A stretch of DNA of 64,000 nt, from contig NZ_JAKGAM010000005.1 in the NCBI RefSeq assembly GCF_023061285.1, forward strand, positions 62,001-126,000. The letters are read 5' to 3'. Shown in pieces: positions 1 through 10,421 of this stretch (positions are counted from its first letter, which is position 1; each line of letters begins with the position of its first letter). A model generated the notes under the pieces. The model was given only the letters and a program-made list of their open reading frames with translations. It was not told where the DNA came from and did no database searches. Origin of the DNA: Chromohalobacter nigrandesensis (GTDB taxonomy: Bacteria; Pseudomonadota; Gammaproteobacteria; Pseudomonadales; Halomonadaceae). The translations under genes and the position numbers were made by a program.

Positions 1-696
1 CAGTTCTTCCCCGTGCAGTCCAACGCCGCCCAGATCGAGGCGATGCGCGCCGGACGCTTGCACGTCGCCGGTTTCAATACCGGCTCCAACCCGCTGGCGG
101 TGGCCTGCGCGGGCTTTCGACCCTTCGCCATGATGGCCGCCGACGATGGCTCCTTCGGCTACGAGATGGAGATCATCACCTATCCCGGCTCGGGTATCGA
201 CGAGGTCGAGGATATCAAGGGTCACACGCTGACACATACCTCCGAGACCTCGAATTCCGGCTACAAGGCACCCACTGCGCTGCTGGCTTCGGAATTCGGT
301 ATGAAGCCCGGTGAGGACTACGAGGTCGAATTCTCCGGTAAGCACGATAACTCGGTGCTGGGCGTCGCCAATCAAGACTACGAAGTCGCCACTGTCGCCA
401 ACTCGGTCAAGAACCGCATGATCGACCGGGATGTGATCGATGCCGACCAGCTCGAGGTGATCTACCAGTCGGATACCTTCCCGACCACGGGGTACGGCGT
501 GGCGCATGACCTCAAGCCTGAATTGCAGGAGGCCATCAAGGAGGCGTTCTTCAGCTTCGACTGGGAAGACTCCGCGCTGGCCGAGGAATTCGGCAAGAAC
601 GGCGAATCGCAGTTCATCCCCATCACCTTCAAGAAAGAATGGTCGGTGATCCGGCAGATCGACGACGCCAACGGTGTGAAGTACCAGTGCTCGTGA
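1..696 (+). CDS. phnD: Phosphonate/phosphate ABC transporter substrate-binding protein (5' partial)
   Basis: This is the C-terminal part of a PhnD-type periplasmic binding protein that would capture phosphonates (or phosphate/phosphite) for the importer encoded next. The frame is open from base 1, so the true start lies outside the window and the GTG at base 13 is internal. About 231 residues are visible. They show the type 2 periplasmic-binding-fold pattern of the family, with a conserved HTSETSNSGYKAP stretch and the YxSDTFPTTGYGVAHDL segment. A 60-bp gap precedes phnC in the same direction, the usual phnD-phnC-phnE order. Family assignment is strong; the exact ligand cannot be read from sequence. 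Confidence 0.88.
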   Translation, partial: QFFPVQSNAAQIEAMRAGRLHVAGFNTGSNPLAVACAGFRPFAMMAADDGSFGYEMEIITYPGSGIDEVEDIKGHTLTHTSETSNSGYKAPTALLASEFGMKPGEDYEVEFSGKHDNSVLGVANQDYEVATVANSVKNRMIDRDVIDADQLEVIYQSDTFPTTGYGVAHDLKPELQEAIKEAFFSFDWEDSALAEEFGKNGESQFIPITFKKEWSVIRQIDDANGVKYQCS

Positions 697-756
697 GCCG
701 ACGGGTGGCGGGCAGCGTTTATAGCGCCGTTCGCTGCTTGGAGCCAAGGGGATGAC

Positions 757-1578
757 ATGCTAGAACTCCAGCAACTTTCCAAGACCTATGCCACCGGCGA
801 TGCGGCGCTGCGCGATGTGTCGTTCATGGTGCCACGCGGTCAGGTGGCGGGCTTGATCGGGCCTTCCGGCGCCGGCAAGTCGACGCTGATTCGCTGCATC
901 AACCGCCTGGTCGATCCCAGTGCGGGCCGTATCTTGCTCGGTGAGACCGACCTCGCTCAGGTGGGGCGCGCTGAGTTGCGTCGCCAACGGCGGCGCATCG
1001 GCATGATCTTTCAGGAATATGCCCTGGTCGAGCGCCTCACCGTGATGGAGAACGTGCTCTCCGGGCGCCTGGGTTATGTGCCGTTCTGGCGCAGTTTCAC
1101 GCGGCGCTTTCCGGGACACGATATCGAGAATGCCTATCGCCTGCTGGATCGTGTGGGGTTGCTCGAAAAGGCCGACAAACGCGCCGACGCCTTGTCGGGC
1201 GGCCAGCGCCAGCGGGTGGGCATCGCCCGTGCCTTGGCGCAGGAGCCGGCGTTGCTGTTGGTCGATGAGCCGACCGCGAGCCTGGACCCCAAGACGAGCC
1301 GTCAGATCATGCGCTTGATCATCGAGATCTGCGATGAGCGCGAATTGCCGGCCATCGTCAATATTCACGACGTGCCGCTGGCCCAGCAGTTCATGCATCG
1401 CATCATCGGCTTGCGCGAGGGGGCGGTGGTCTTCGACGGGGCACCGTCGGCGCTCGATGAAGCGGTACTCGGCGATATCTACGGTGCCGAGGACTGGACG
1501 GCGATGCGCCGCGAGCACGAAGAAGACCAGGCTGCCGAGGCGGACGCCACGCGGCGTGTGGCGGAGGTCGTACGATGA
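757..1578 (+). CDS. phnC: Phosphonate ABC transporter ATP-binding protein PhnC
   Basis: This 273-residue cytoplasmic ATPase powers the phosphonate importer. The Walker A motif GPSGAGKST is at residues 35-43, the Q-loop follows at about residue 87 (MIFQEYALV), the ABC signature LSGGQRQR begins near residue 146 and Walker B ([13 protein letters not shown]) near 166. The long insert between Q-loop and signature ([13 protein letters not shown]) is typical of PhnC. The start at ATG 757 follows an AAGGGG ribosome site; the ATG at 752 runs straight into a stop. The stop overlaps the phnE start by four bases (ATGA), so the two are translationally coupled. Confidence 0.93.
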   Translation: MLELQQLSKTYATGDAALRDVSFMVPRGQVAGLIGPSGAGKSTLIRCINRLVDPSAGRILLGETDLAQVGRAELRRQRRRIGMIFQEYALVERLTVMENVLSGRLGYVPFWRSFTRRFPGHDIENAYRLLDRVGLLEKADKRADALSGGQRQRVGIARALAQEPALLLVDEPTASLDPKTSRQIMRLIIEICDERELPAIVNIHDVPLAQQFMHRIIGLREGAVVFDGAPSALDEAVLGDIYGAEDWTAMRREHEEDQAAEADATRRVAEVVR

Positions 1579-2384
1579 GTCTCGAGACGACCTATCCGAT
1601 GCACTGGCGGCGTCCGCCACGGATGTTGCGCGATCGGCGCTGGCGGCTCGTCGTACAGGGGGCGGCGCTCGTTTATCTGGTGCTGGCGGTGGGCTCGCTG
1701 GATATAGAGTGGTCGCGGGTGGTGGAAGGCCTGGCCCGGGGACAGCGTTTCGTGGAGGGGTTCTTGCAACCCGATTTCACCAGCCGCTGGGGCGATATTC
1801 GCCAGGGGTTGATCGAAAGCCTGACCATGACGCTGACCGCGACGGTGGTTGGGGTTCTGATCTCGGTGCCCATCGGTATCGGTGGCGCGCGCAACCTGGT
1901 GCCGGCGCCGGTATATGGAGTATGTCGCACGATCATTGCCGTCAGCCGCTCGCTGCAGGAGGTCATCATCGCGATCTTCCTGGTGGCGATGTTCGGCTTC
2001 GGTCCGCTGGCGGGTTTCATGACGTTATCATTCGCCTCGATCGGCTTCATCGCCAAGCTCCTCGCCGAAGACATCGAAGAATGCGATATGCATCAGATCG
2101 AAGCGGTGCGTGCGACGGGGGCGTCATGGTGGCAGGTGCTGCACTATGCCATCCAGCCGCAAGTCATGCCGCGCCTGATCGGCTTGTCGATGTACCGGCT
2201 GGACATCAACTTCCGTGAAAGCGCGGTGATCGGCATCGTCGGCGCCGGCGGGATCGGCGCCACGCTCAATACCGCCATCGACCGTTACGAATACGACAGT
2301 GCCGGCGCCATCCTGCTGATCGTTATCGTTATCGTCATGCTATCCGAGTATGGCTCCAGCTATTTGAGAAGATTCCTGCAATGA
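1575..2384 (+). CDS. phnE: Phosphonate ABC transporter permease PhnE (first copy)
   Basis: This 269-residue inner-membrane permease has several hydrophobic spans and the coupling EAA-type loop ([21 protein letters not shown]) that contacts PhnC. The C-terminal [18 protein letters not shown] segment is diagnostic of the PhnE family. It overlaps phnC upstream and the second phnE downstream, both by ATGA. Two adjacent permease genes imply a heterodimeric channel, as seen in many phn operons. Confidence 0.92.
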   Translation: MSLETTYPMHWRRPPRMLRDRRWRLVVQGAALVYLVLAVGSLDIEWSRVVEGLARGQRFVEGFLQPDFTSRWGDIRQGLIESLTMTLTATVVGVLISVPIGIGGARNLVPAPVYGVCRTIIAVSRSLQEVIIAIFLVAMFGFGPLAGFMTLSFASIGFIAKLLAEDIEECDMHQIEAVRATGASWWQVLHYAIQPQVMPRLIGLSMYRLDINFRESAVIGIVGAGGIGATLNTAIDRYEYDSAGAILLIVIVIVMLSEYGSSYLRRFLQ

Positions 2385-3214
2385 AGCCCTCTCTCGTTAA
2401 CACCGCCGAACCGGCGACATACGCTCAGATCTGGACATTCCGCACGCCGCGCGCCCGGCTGGCCTTGTGGTTCGGATGGCTGGCGCTGGTCGCGCTATTC
2501 GTCTATTGCTGGCAGGTCATGAACGCCGAGACGATGTGGGTGTTCGTGGCCGATGCGCCGACTCAGGCTGCCGATATCGGTTCGCGCATGTGGCCACCGA
2601 ACTTGGGTTATCTGCCCGAGCTGATGAAGCCCCTGTGGGATACGCTCAATATCGCCACCCTGGGCACGCTGGGCGGGGTGATCATGGCGGTGCCGGTGGC
2701 CTTTCTTGCGGCGCGCAATACCACGCCCTCTACGGTCTTGATCAGGCCGCTGGCGTTGTGGGTGATCGTCGCCTCGCGCTCGATCAATTCGCTGATCTGG
2801 GCCTTGCTGCTGGTGGCGATTATCGGACCGGGGCTACTCGCCGGTGTGGTGGCGATTGCGCTGCGTTCCATCGGCTTCGTCGGCAAGTTGCTCTACGAGG
2901 CTATCGAGGAAACCGACATCCGCCAGGTCGAAGCGGTCAGCGCCACGGGGGCGAGTGCCATGCAGCGGCTCAATTACGCCATCGTGCCGCAGATCATGCC
3001 GGCCTTCTGGGGTATCACCATGTTCCGCTGGGATATCAACATCCGCGAGAGCACCATTCTTGGCTTGGTCGGCGCCGGTGGTATCGGTCTCAAGCTGCAG
3101 TCGTCGATCAATGTGCTGGCCTGGCCGCAGGTGGCGACGATTCTGCTGCTCATCCTGGGCACGGTGATCGTCAGCGAGTGGATTTCGGCGCGCGTACGCC
3201 ATGCCATTCTTTGA
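2381..3214 (+). CDS. phnE: Phosphonate ABC transporter permease PhnE (second copy)
   Basis: This 277-residue permease is a paralogue of the preceding gene. It shares the coupling loop (EAVSATGASAMQRLNYAIVPQ) and the INIRESTILGLVGAGGIG segment, with a longer N-terminus before the first membrane span. It closes the four-gene importer operon. No C-P lyase, phosphonatase or phosphonate oxidase gene follows in this window, so the fate of the imported compound is not shown here. The next 220 bases to the oxaloacetate decarboxylase gene hold nothing I recognise. Confidence 0.92.
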   Translation: MKPSLVNTAEPATYAQIWTFRTPRARLALWFGWLALVALFVYCWQVMNAETMWVFVADAPTQAADIGSRMWPPNLGYLPELMKPLWDTLNIATLGTLGGVIMAVPVAFLAARNTTPSTVLIRPLALWVIVASRSINSLIWALLLVAIIGPGLLAGVVAIALRSIGFVGKLLYEAIEETDIRQVEAVSATGASAMQRLNYAIVPQIMPAFWGITMFRWDINIRESTILGLVGAGGIGLKLQSSINVLAWPQVATILLLILGTVIVSEWISARVRHAIL

Positions 3215-3435
3215 TCGACATGCGGCAAGCCTCGTGCATCTTGGCGAGCGGCGTAATATCCTTCTCCTCCTAAGGTCTAATCGACGTCTTTCCGCCATGT
3301 TTGACAGGTAATTCGTCAGCGGAAAGCGTTCCCCTGTGCCAGCCAGGCTGGCCATGTTCAATCCGAATGCCGTCAGCCGTGCGGGGGCTTCTCCCTGTGC
3401 GCCGTGCGGCCGTCGCGTGACAATAGGAGTCTCGA

Positions 3436-4299
3436 GTGGCAACCCCCTCGCAACACGATCTACGTAATGACTTTCGCGCCTTGCTGGCGTCCGATCAGTG
3501 CTTTTTTACCGCCTCGGTGTTCGACCCGATGTCGGCGCGCATCGCCGCAGACCTGGGCTTTGAGGTGGGCATTCTGGGGGGCTCGGTGGCCTCGCTGCAG
3601 GTGCTGGCGGCACCGGATTTCGCCTTGATCACGCTCAGCGAGTTCGTCGAGCAGGCGACCCGCATCGGCCGTGTGACGCGGCTGCCGGTGATCGCCGACG
3701 CCGATCACGGTTACGGCAATGCGCTCAACGTCATGCGCACCATCACCGAGCTGGAGCGTGCCGGGGTAGCGGCGTTGACCATCGAAGATACCCTGCTGCC
3801 GGCGCAATACGGGCACAAGTCCACCGACTTGATTTCCCTCGACGAAGGTGTGGGCAAGATGCGTGCGGCCCTGGAGGCACGCATCGACCCGGCGATGGCG
3901 ATCATCGCGCGCACCAACGCCGGCCAGCTCGACGATGATGCCGCCGTCGAGCGCGTGTGTGCGTATCAGGCGGCGGGCGTGGATGCCATCTGCCTGGTGG
4001 GCGTGCGTGATTTCGAGCATCTCGAGCGCCTCGCCGCGCCGCTGGACATTCCACTGATGCTGGTCACCTACGGCAATCCCGAGCTGCGCGATCGTGAGCG
4101 CCTGGCTGCGCTCGGCGTGCGCGTGGTGGTCAACGGCCACGCAGCCTACTTCGCCGCCATCAAGGCCACTTACGACTGCCTGCGTGAGCAGCGCGATATC
4201 GCCGCCAGCGAGCTGAGCGCGTCGCAGTTGTCCACGCGTTACTCTACGCTGGACGAGTATCGTGCCTGGGCGCGCGATTATATGGATGTCAAGGAATAA
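3436..4299 (+). CDS. Oxaloacetate decarboxylase (PEP mutase/isocitrate lyase superfamily)
   Basis: This 287-residue cytosolic enzyme is predicted to decarboxylate oxaloacetate to pyruvate in a divalent-metal-dependent reaction. The sequence matches my recollection of the Pseudomonas PA4872-type decarboxylase along nearly its whole length, including the [15 protein letters not shown] opening, the metal-site stretch [13 protein letters not shown], the gating-loop segment [12 protein letters not shown] and the end ARDYMDVKE. The start is GTG at 3436, supported by an AGGAG-like site 6-10 bases upstream. It is preceded by the phosphonate importer, and relatives in this superfamily process phosphonopyruvate, but the sequence fits the decarboxylase group better. 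Confidence 0.87.
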   Translation: MATPSQHDLRNDFRALLASDQCFFTASVFDPMSARIAADLGFEVGILGGSVASLQVLAAPDFALITLSEFVEQATRIGRVTRLPVIADADHGYGNALNVMRTITELERAGVAALTIEDTLLPAQYGHKSTDLISLDEGVGKMRAALEARIDPAMAIIARTNAGQLDDDAAVERVCAYQAAGVDAICLVGVRDFEHLERLAAPLDIPLMLVTYGNPELRDRERLAALGVRVVVNGHAAYFAAIKATYDCLREQRDIAASELSASQLSTRYSTLDEYRAWARDYMDVKE

Positions 4300-4310
4300 G
4301 CGTTACGCTG

Positions 4311-4360
4311 ACGAGCCACGAGCCACGAGCCACGAGCCACGAGCCACGAGCCACGAGCTA
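4311..4360. repeat. Heptanucleotide tandem repeat array A (ACGAGCC)
   Basis: Six perfect head-to-tail copies of ACGAGCC plus a degenerate seventh (ACGAGCT) occupy this stretch, beginning 11 bases after the stop of the decarboxylase gene. It lies in the short gap before dgt. Seven-base arrays gain and lose units by slippage, so length may differ between strains. Confidence 0.95.
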
Positions 4361-4370
4361 GAATGCTGTC

Positions 4371-4425
4371 GAAGCCCGAAGCCCGAAGCCCGAAGCCCGA
4401 AGCCCGAAGCCCGACGCCCGACGCC
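4371..4425. repeat. Heptanucleotide tandem repeat array B (GAAGCCC)
   Basis: Six perfect copies of GAAGCCC are followed by GACGCCC and a partial GACGCC. The array starts ten bases after array A and ends 26 bases before the dgt start codon, so it lies in the dgt leader or promoter region. The unit differs from array A but has the same length. Confidence 0.95.
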
Positions 4426-4451
4426 TTGACCACCGATAGCCGGAGAGTGCG

Positions 4452-5789
4452 ATGACCGCCATGCAATGGGAGCGCTTGCTCGACCCGATGCGTCTCAATG
4501 ACAAGCACGGGGGCTCGCGCGAGGAGATCGGGCGCAGTCCGTTCCACAAGGATCATGACCGTATCGTCTTCGCCGGGTCGTTCCGGCGTCTGGGGCGCAA
4601 GACCCAGGTGCATCCGCTGACCGACAACGATCATATCCACACCCGTTTGACGCATTCGCTGGAAGTGGGATGCGTGGGGCGTTCGCTGGGCATGATTGTC
4701 GGCGAGCAGTTGCGCGAGCGGTTACCGGCCTGGATCACTCCCGCTGATCTGGGGGTCATCGTGCAGGCGGCTTGCTTGGGGCACGATATCGGCAATCCGC
4801 CGTTCGGGCATGCCGGCGAATATGCCATTCGCGACTGGTTCAAGCGCGCCGAGGTGGAGGGCAGCGGGCTATTGGCCGAGCTTTCGCCGGCCGAGCGTGA
4901 GGATCTGCTGACCTACGAGGGCAACGCCCAAGGGTTTCGCATCGTCACCCAGATCGAATACAACCAGTTCAATGGCGGCATGCGCCTGACCGCCGCCACG
5001 CTGGGCACGATGCTCAAGTATCCGTGGACGGTGGAGCGCGCCTCGCGGGCCGGCAAGTTCGGTTGTTACCAGTCGGAGCGCGAGCAATTAAGCGAGGTCG
5101 CCGAGCGTCTGGGCTTGTTGCCGCGTGGCGAAACTGCCTGGTGCCGGCACCCGCTGGCGTATCTCGTCGAAGCCGCCGACGATATCTGCTATGCGCTGCT
5201 GGATCTCGAAGATGGCCTGGAGATGGGCATCCTGCGCTACGACGAAGTCGCCGAGGTACTCATTCAGATCGCCGGGGGCGCGCCGTCGGGCTATGACGAC
5301 ATGCACGCCCGGGGCGTGTCCCAGCGTCGGCGTATCGCGGCGTTGCGCGGCGCGGCGATGGAGCGTGCGGTGAACGATGTCGCGGCGGTGTTCGTGCAGC
5401 ATGAAAGTGCGCTGCTGAACGGCACGTTGGAGGGCGACCTGCTCGAGTTGTGTCATCCCGATCTGGGCTGGGGGGTCGGCACGGCCAAGCAGATCGCCCG
5501 TGAGCGTATCTTCCAGAACGAACGCAAGGCCAAGCTGGAAATCGGCGCCTATACGACGCTGGGCATCCTCCTCGAAGCCTTTATCGGCGCGGCGTATGAG
5601 TTGCATTACAGCGGCGAATCGTCCTTCAAGCACCAGCGCGTGCTGGCGTTGATCGGTGAGAACACCCCCAAGCCGTCATGGTCGCTCTACGCCAGCTATC
5701 GGCGCATGCTCGACTTCATCGGCGGCATGACCGACCACTACGCCGTCGATCTCGCCCAAGAGATGGGCGGCCGCCTGCGCGGCGAGTGA
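4452..5789 (+). CDS. dgt: Deoxyguanosinetriphosphate triphosphohydrolase-like protein
   Basis: This 445-residue HD-superfamily hydrolase is predicted to cleave dNTPs (classically dGTP) to nucleoside and triphosphate, limiting the cytosolic dNTP pool. Metal-site motifs are visible: RLTHSLEV near residue 64 and HDIGNPPFGHAGE near 110. The N-terminal SFRRLGRKTQVHPL is typical of the family. The length sits between the E. coli Dgt (about 500) and shorter dGTPase-like proteins. The start ATG 4452 follows GGAGAG. The two 7-bp repeat arrays lie directly upstream and could influence expression. Confidence 0.9.
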   Translation: MTAMQWERLLDPMRLNDKHGGSREEIGRSPFHKDHDRIVFAGSFRRLGRKTQVHPLTDNDHIHTRLTHSLEVGCVGRSLGMIVGEQLRERLPAWITPADLGVIVQAACLGHDIGNPPFGHAGEYAIRDWFKRAEVEGSGLLAELSPAEREDLLTYEGNAQGFRIVTQIEYNQFNGGMRLTAATLGTMLKYPWTVERASRAGKFGCYQSEREQLSEVAERLGLLPRGETAWCRHPLAYLVEAADDICYALLDLEDGLEMGILRYDEVAEVLIQIAGGAPSGYDDMHARGVSQRRRIAALRGAAMERAVNDVAAVFVQHESALLNGTLEGDLLELCHPDLGWGVGTAKQIARERIFQNERKAKLEIGAYTTLGILLEAFIGAAYELHYSGESSFKHQRVLALIGENTPKPSWSLYASYRRMLDFIGGMTDHYAVDLAQEMGGRLRGE

Positions 5790-5872
5790 GGCGCTCGCCA
5801 CCCGCCATACGTTGTAGGTTTACGGCGAGGTGATGGGCGTACGAGGCTGAGGTACCGACGGCGTCGCTGAGA

Positions 5873-6160
5873 TTGGCTGCGGCGTCTCCGCCCTCGGCGG
5901 AGGCGGTGACACGATTATGGTTCTGGGAGCGCATGGTGGCACGACGGCACTGGCGCGTGGCACTGCGCGAGGTGCCGCCGCGTGCGGTGCTTCTGCCCGT
6001 ATGGTTAGGGTATGTCGGTCGCGGGGCCAAGGCCGGAGGCCGCCATCGTCTGGTGGTACTCAGTGGTCTGTCCGGCGAGCCGTTGCCCGTGCTCAAGAGT
6101 GCGGTGCTGTGGGAACTGGGACAGTTGGTCGGGGCGCCCAGAAGCGACGCCTCGGCATGA
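5873..6160 (+). CDS. Possible small hypothetical protein
   Basis: The reading frame encodes up to 95 residues from TTG 5873, or 75 from ATG 5933, giving a basic N-terminus and a mildly hydrophobic middle (RAVLLPVWLGYVGRG, HRLVVLSGLSGEPLPVLKSAVLWELGQLVG). Third codon positions are GC-rich as in neighbouring real genes, which favours coding. No ribosome site is clear and I recognise no family. If it is not a gene, the 525 bases between dgt and the porin gene hold only the hairpin at 6267. Confidence 0.35.
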   Translation: MAAASPPSAEAVTRLWFWERMVARRHWRVALREVPPRAVLLPVWLGYVGRGAKAGGRHRLVVLSGLSGEPLPVLKSAVLWELGQLVGAPRSDASA

Positions 6161-6266
6161 GTTGTTCAGGGGAGTGCGGGGGCGTGTCGCGAGGTTCGCT
6201 GCGCTTTATGCGCTGATGTCACCAAGCTTGTGGGTATGAGTGGATGCTCGAGATCGCGGCTGTAAT

Positions 6267-6291
6267 GCCCCCAGTCAGTATGACTGGGGGC
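6267..6291 (-). terminator. Hairpin downstream of maltoporin-like gene
   Basis: An 11-bp perfect stem (GCCCCCAGTCA / TGACTGGGGGC) with a three-base loop lies 24 bases beyond the porin stop on the minus strand. There is no U-tract after it, so termination strength is uncertain. Confidence 0.55.
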
Positions 6292-6314
6292 GTTGGTGAA
6301 GAGACGGTGTTGCT

Positions 6315-7955
<1,641 letters not shown>

Positions 7956-8070
7956 TCAGCTTCAAAACCTTCATAGCTAAATTCGACCAATGTCTATCAT
8001 GCAGCGATAAGGCGTTTTTTTTACACCAAAGTCTAGGTTGTTGGGAGCTGAAGCGGAGGCTAATCTTTTA

Positions 8071-8090
8071 AAACTTAAACGTTTAAGTTT
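8071..8090. promoter_or_regulatory. LacI-type operator upstream of the alpha-glucoside ABC operon
   Basis: A perfect 20-bp palindrome, AAACTTAAAC-GTTTAAGTTT, lies 86 bases before the binding-protein start codon. The centres of this and the 7938 site are 135 bp apart. A further short palindrome, TTATCCGGATAA at 8139-8150, lies nearer the gene. The 311-base divergent intergenic region otherwise shows no gene. Confidence 0.78.
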
Positions 8091-8176
8091 ATTTTCGATT
8101 ACAACCACGATATCGATATTTCCCGGAAAAGTTACCCCTTATCCGGATAACAACAACCACCTCGGAGGTAAGCGCC

Positions 8177-9436
8177 ATGATACGTCAGTTGATCCCCCTC
8201 ATCGCCTTGGCCAGCGCCGCCGTTGGCCAGGCTCACGCTGCCGACCTGACCATCTCTTGCGGAGCGGTGGGCGCCGAGTTACAGCTCTGCAAGGAGGGCG
8301 TCGCGGCCTGGGAGGAAAAGACCGGCCATAGTGTCGATGTGATCTCTACCCCCAACTCCTCGACCGAGCGCCTGTCGCTTTACCAGCAGATCCTCTCCGC
8401 CAACTCCGGCGATATCGATGTGATGCAGATCGACGTGGTGTGGCCGGGCCTTTTGGCCAACCATTTGCTCGACCTCAGCGAGACGCTCGGCGAAGACGTC
8501 GCCGAAGGCCACTTTCCGGCTATCGTGGAGAACAACACCGTCGATGGGCGCCTGGTTGCCATGCCCTGGTTCACCGACGCTGGCGTGCTCTACTACCGCG
8601 AGGACCTGCTGGAGGAGTACGGCCATGAGCCGCCGGAGACCTGGCAGGAGCTCACCGAGATCGCCCAAGAGATTCAGGCTGCCGAACGGGAAGCCGGCAA
8701 CGATGGGATGTGGGGCTATGTGTTCCAGGGCCGCGCCTACGAAGGTCTGACCACTAATGCCCTGGAGTGGGTCGCCAGCCATGACGGAGGCACCATCGTC
8801 GATGAGGACGGTCAGGTCACGATCAACAACGAGCGTGCGGTGGCGGCATTAGACTTGGCCGCCACGTGGATCGACGACATCACCCCCGAGGGCGTGCTCA
8901 ACTACACCGAGGAGGAGGCCCGCGGCCTGTTCCAGAGCGGCAATGCCGTGTTCATGCGCAACTGGCCCTACGCGTGGTCGCTGGCCCAGAGCGAGGACAG
9001 TGATGTCCGCGACAAGGTCGGTGTGGTCAAGCTGCCCCACGGCCCTGAAGGTAAGAGCGCAGCCACTCTGGGCGGCTGGAACCTGGCGGTCTCCAAGTAC
9101 AGCGAGAATCGCGAGCTGGCTGCCGATCTGGTGGCGTTCCTGACCGGCAAGGCCGAGCAGAAACGCCGCGCCATCGAGGGCTCTTACAACCCCACCCTCG
9201 AGGCGCTGTATGAGGATGAGGAAGTGCTCACGGCGGTACCCTTCTTCGGCACCCTCTACGATACCTTCGCCAACGCCGTGGCGCGCCCCTCGGCAGTGAC
9301 CGGTGAGAGCTACGGCCGCGTCTCCAACGCCTTCTTCGACACCAGCCACAGCGTGCTCTCCGGCGACACATCCGCCGCCGACGCCCTGGCCCAGCTGGAA
9401 AGTCAGTTGCGTCGCCTCAAGCGTCGTTGGAAATAA
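8177..9436 (+). CDS. Sugar ABC transporter substrate-binding protein (MalE-like)
   Basis: This 419-residue periplasmic protein belongs to the family 1 extracellular solute-binding proteins and should bind the alpha-glucoside taken up by the following permeases. The signal peptide ends near GQAHA (residue 20). Family features include DVMQIDVVWPGLLA, the MPWFTDAGVLYYREDLL hinge region and the LGGWNLAVSKYSENRELA stretch. The CGGAGG site seven bases before ATG 8177 is strong. It heads a five-gene operon and is preceded by a perfect palindromic operator. Confidence 0.88.
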   Translation: MIRQLIPLIALASAAVGQAHAADLTISCGAVGAELQLCKEGVAAWEEKTGHSVDVISTPNSSTERLSLYQQILSANSGDIDVMQIDVVWPGLLANHLLDLSETLGEDVAEGHFPAIVENNTVDGRLVAMPWFTDAGVLYYREDLLEEYGHEPPETWQELTEIAQEIQAAEREAGNDGMWGYVFQGRAYEGLTTNALEWVASHDGGTIVDEDGQVTINNERAVAALDLAATWIDDITPEGVLNYTEEEARGLFQSGNAVFMRNWPYAWSLAQSEDSDVRDKVGVVKLPHGPEGKSAATLGGWNLAVSKYSENRELAADLVAFLTGKAEQKRRAIEGSYNPTLEALYEDEEVLTAVPFFGTLYDTFANAVARPSAVTGESYGRVSNAFFDTSHSVLSGDTSAADALAQLESQLRRLKRRWK

Positions 9437-9451
9437 TCCGTGGAGTCCGAC

Positions 9452-10420
9452 ATGACGACCACCACCACGCTCCCCCGCGCGCCCGAGAGGGCGCGCCCCT
9501 ATCGCGGCACGAAGGTCCGCCGGCAACGAGTGCGCGCCGCCTGGACCTTCCTTGCCCCCATGCTCATCACCCTGGCTCTGGTAGCCGGCTGGCCGCTGCT
9601 GCGCACCTTCTACTTCAGCCTCACCGACGGCACTCTCTCGACGCTGGGTGATGCCAGCTTCATCGGCCTGGAGAACTACCTGGTCTACGACAACGGCGCC
9701 TGGTACGGCCTGCTCACCGACCCGCTGTGGTGGCGCTCGGTGTGGAATACGGTATTCTTTGCCGTGGTATCAGTGTCGCTGGAGGCGGTCTTCGGCGTCA
9801 TCGTCGCGCTGATCCTCAACGCCGAGTTCCGGGGCCGCATGCTGGTACGCGCCGCAGTGTTGATCCCTTGGGCGATCCCCACCATCGTCTCGGCCAAGAT
9901 GTGGGCCTGGATGCTCAATGACCAGTTCGGGATCATCAACCACCTGCTGATGGCACTGGGCCTCATCGACTCGCCCATCGCCTGGACCGCCAGCGCCACC
10001 TACTCCATGTGGGCGGTGATCATGGTTGACGTGTGGAAGACGATCCCCTTCGTCGCCCTACTCGCCCTGGCCGCGATGCAGATGCTGCCCAGGGACTGCT
10101 ACGAAGCGGCCGAGGTCGACGGCATCCACCCGATCAAGGTGTTCTTCAAGGTGACCCTGCCGCTGATCACGCCGGCGCTGATGGTGGCGGTGATCTTCCG
10201 CATGCTCGACGCCCTGCGCGTGTTCGACGTCATCTACGTGCTGACCTCCAACGCCTCCAACACCATGACCATGTCGATCTACGCTCGCCAGCAGTTGGTC
10301 GAGTTCCAGGACGTGGGCTACGGCAGTGCCGCCTCGACCCTGCTGTTCCTGATCATCGCACTGGCCACGGTGGCCTACCTCTACGTGGGCCGCAAGCAAC
10401 TGCAACTGGGAGGCGACTGA
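9452..10420 (+). CDS. Sugar ABC transporter permease (MalF-like)
   Basis: This 322-residue inner-membrane subunit has six or so hydrophobic spans and the coupling motif EAAEVDGIHPIKVFFKVTLPLI. The start at ATG 9452 is preferred because GGAG lies seven bases upstream; the GTG at 9440 extends the frame by four codons only. It begins 16 bases after the binding-protein gene and ends one base before the next permease start, consistent with a single transcript. Confidence 0.9.
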   Translation: MTTTTTLPRAPERARPYRGTKVRRQRVRAAWTFLAPMLITLALVAGWPLLRTFYFSLTDGTLSTLGDASFIGLENYLVYDNGAWYGLLTDPLWWRSVWNTVFFAVVSVSLEAVFGVIVALILNAEFRGRMLVRAAVLIPWAIPTIVSAKMWAWMLNDQFGIINHLLMALGLIDSPIAWTASATYSMWAVIMVDVWKTIPFVALLALAAMQMLPRDCYEAAEVDGIHPIKVFFKVTLPLITPALMVAVIFRMLDALRVFDVIYVLTSNASNTMTMSIYARQQLVEFQDVGYGSAASTLLFLIIALATVAYLYVGRKQLQLGGD

Positions 10421-10421
10421 C

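Noticed and set aside
760-1620. Long minus-strand open frame opposite phnC
   Set aside because: It is a shadow of phnC caused by high GC content; no domain, no ribosome site, and composition matches an antisense frame.
4311-4425. Possible CRISPR-like array
   Set aside because: Units are contiguous 7-mers with no spacers, so these are microsatellite-like repeats.
4278-4655. Minus-strand frame coding repeated GSWLVAR and GFGLRAS units
   Set aside because: It is produced by reading the two 7-bp arrays; a 7-bp unit cycles through frames and there is no real protein signal.
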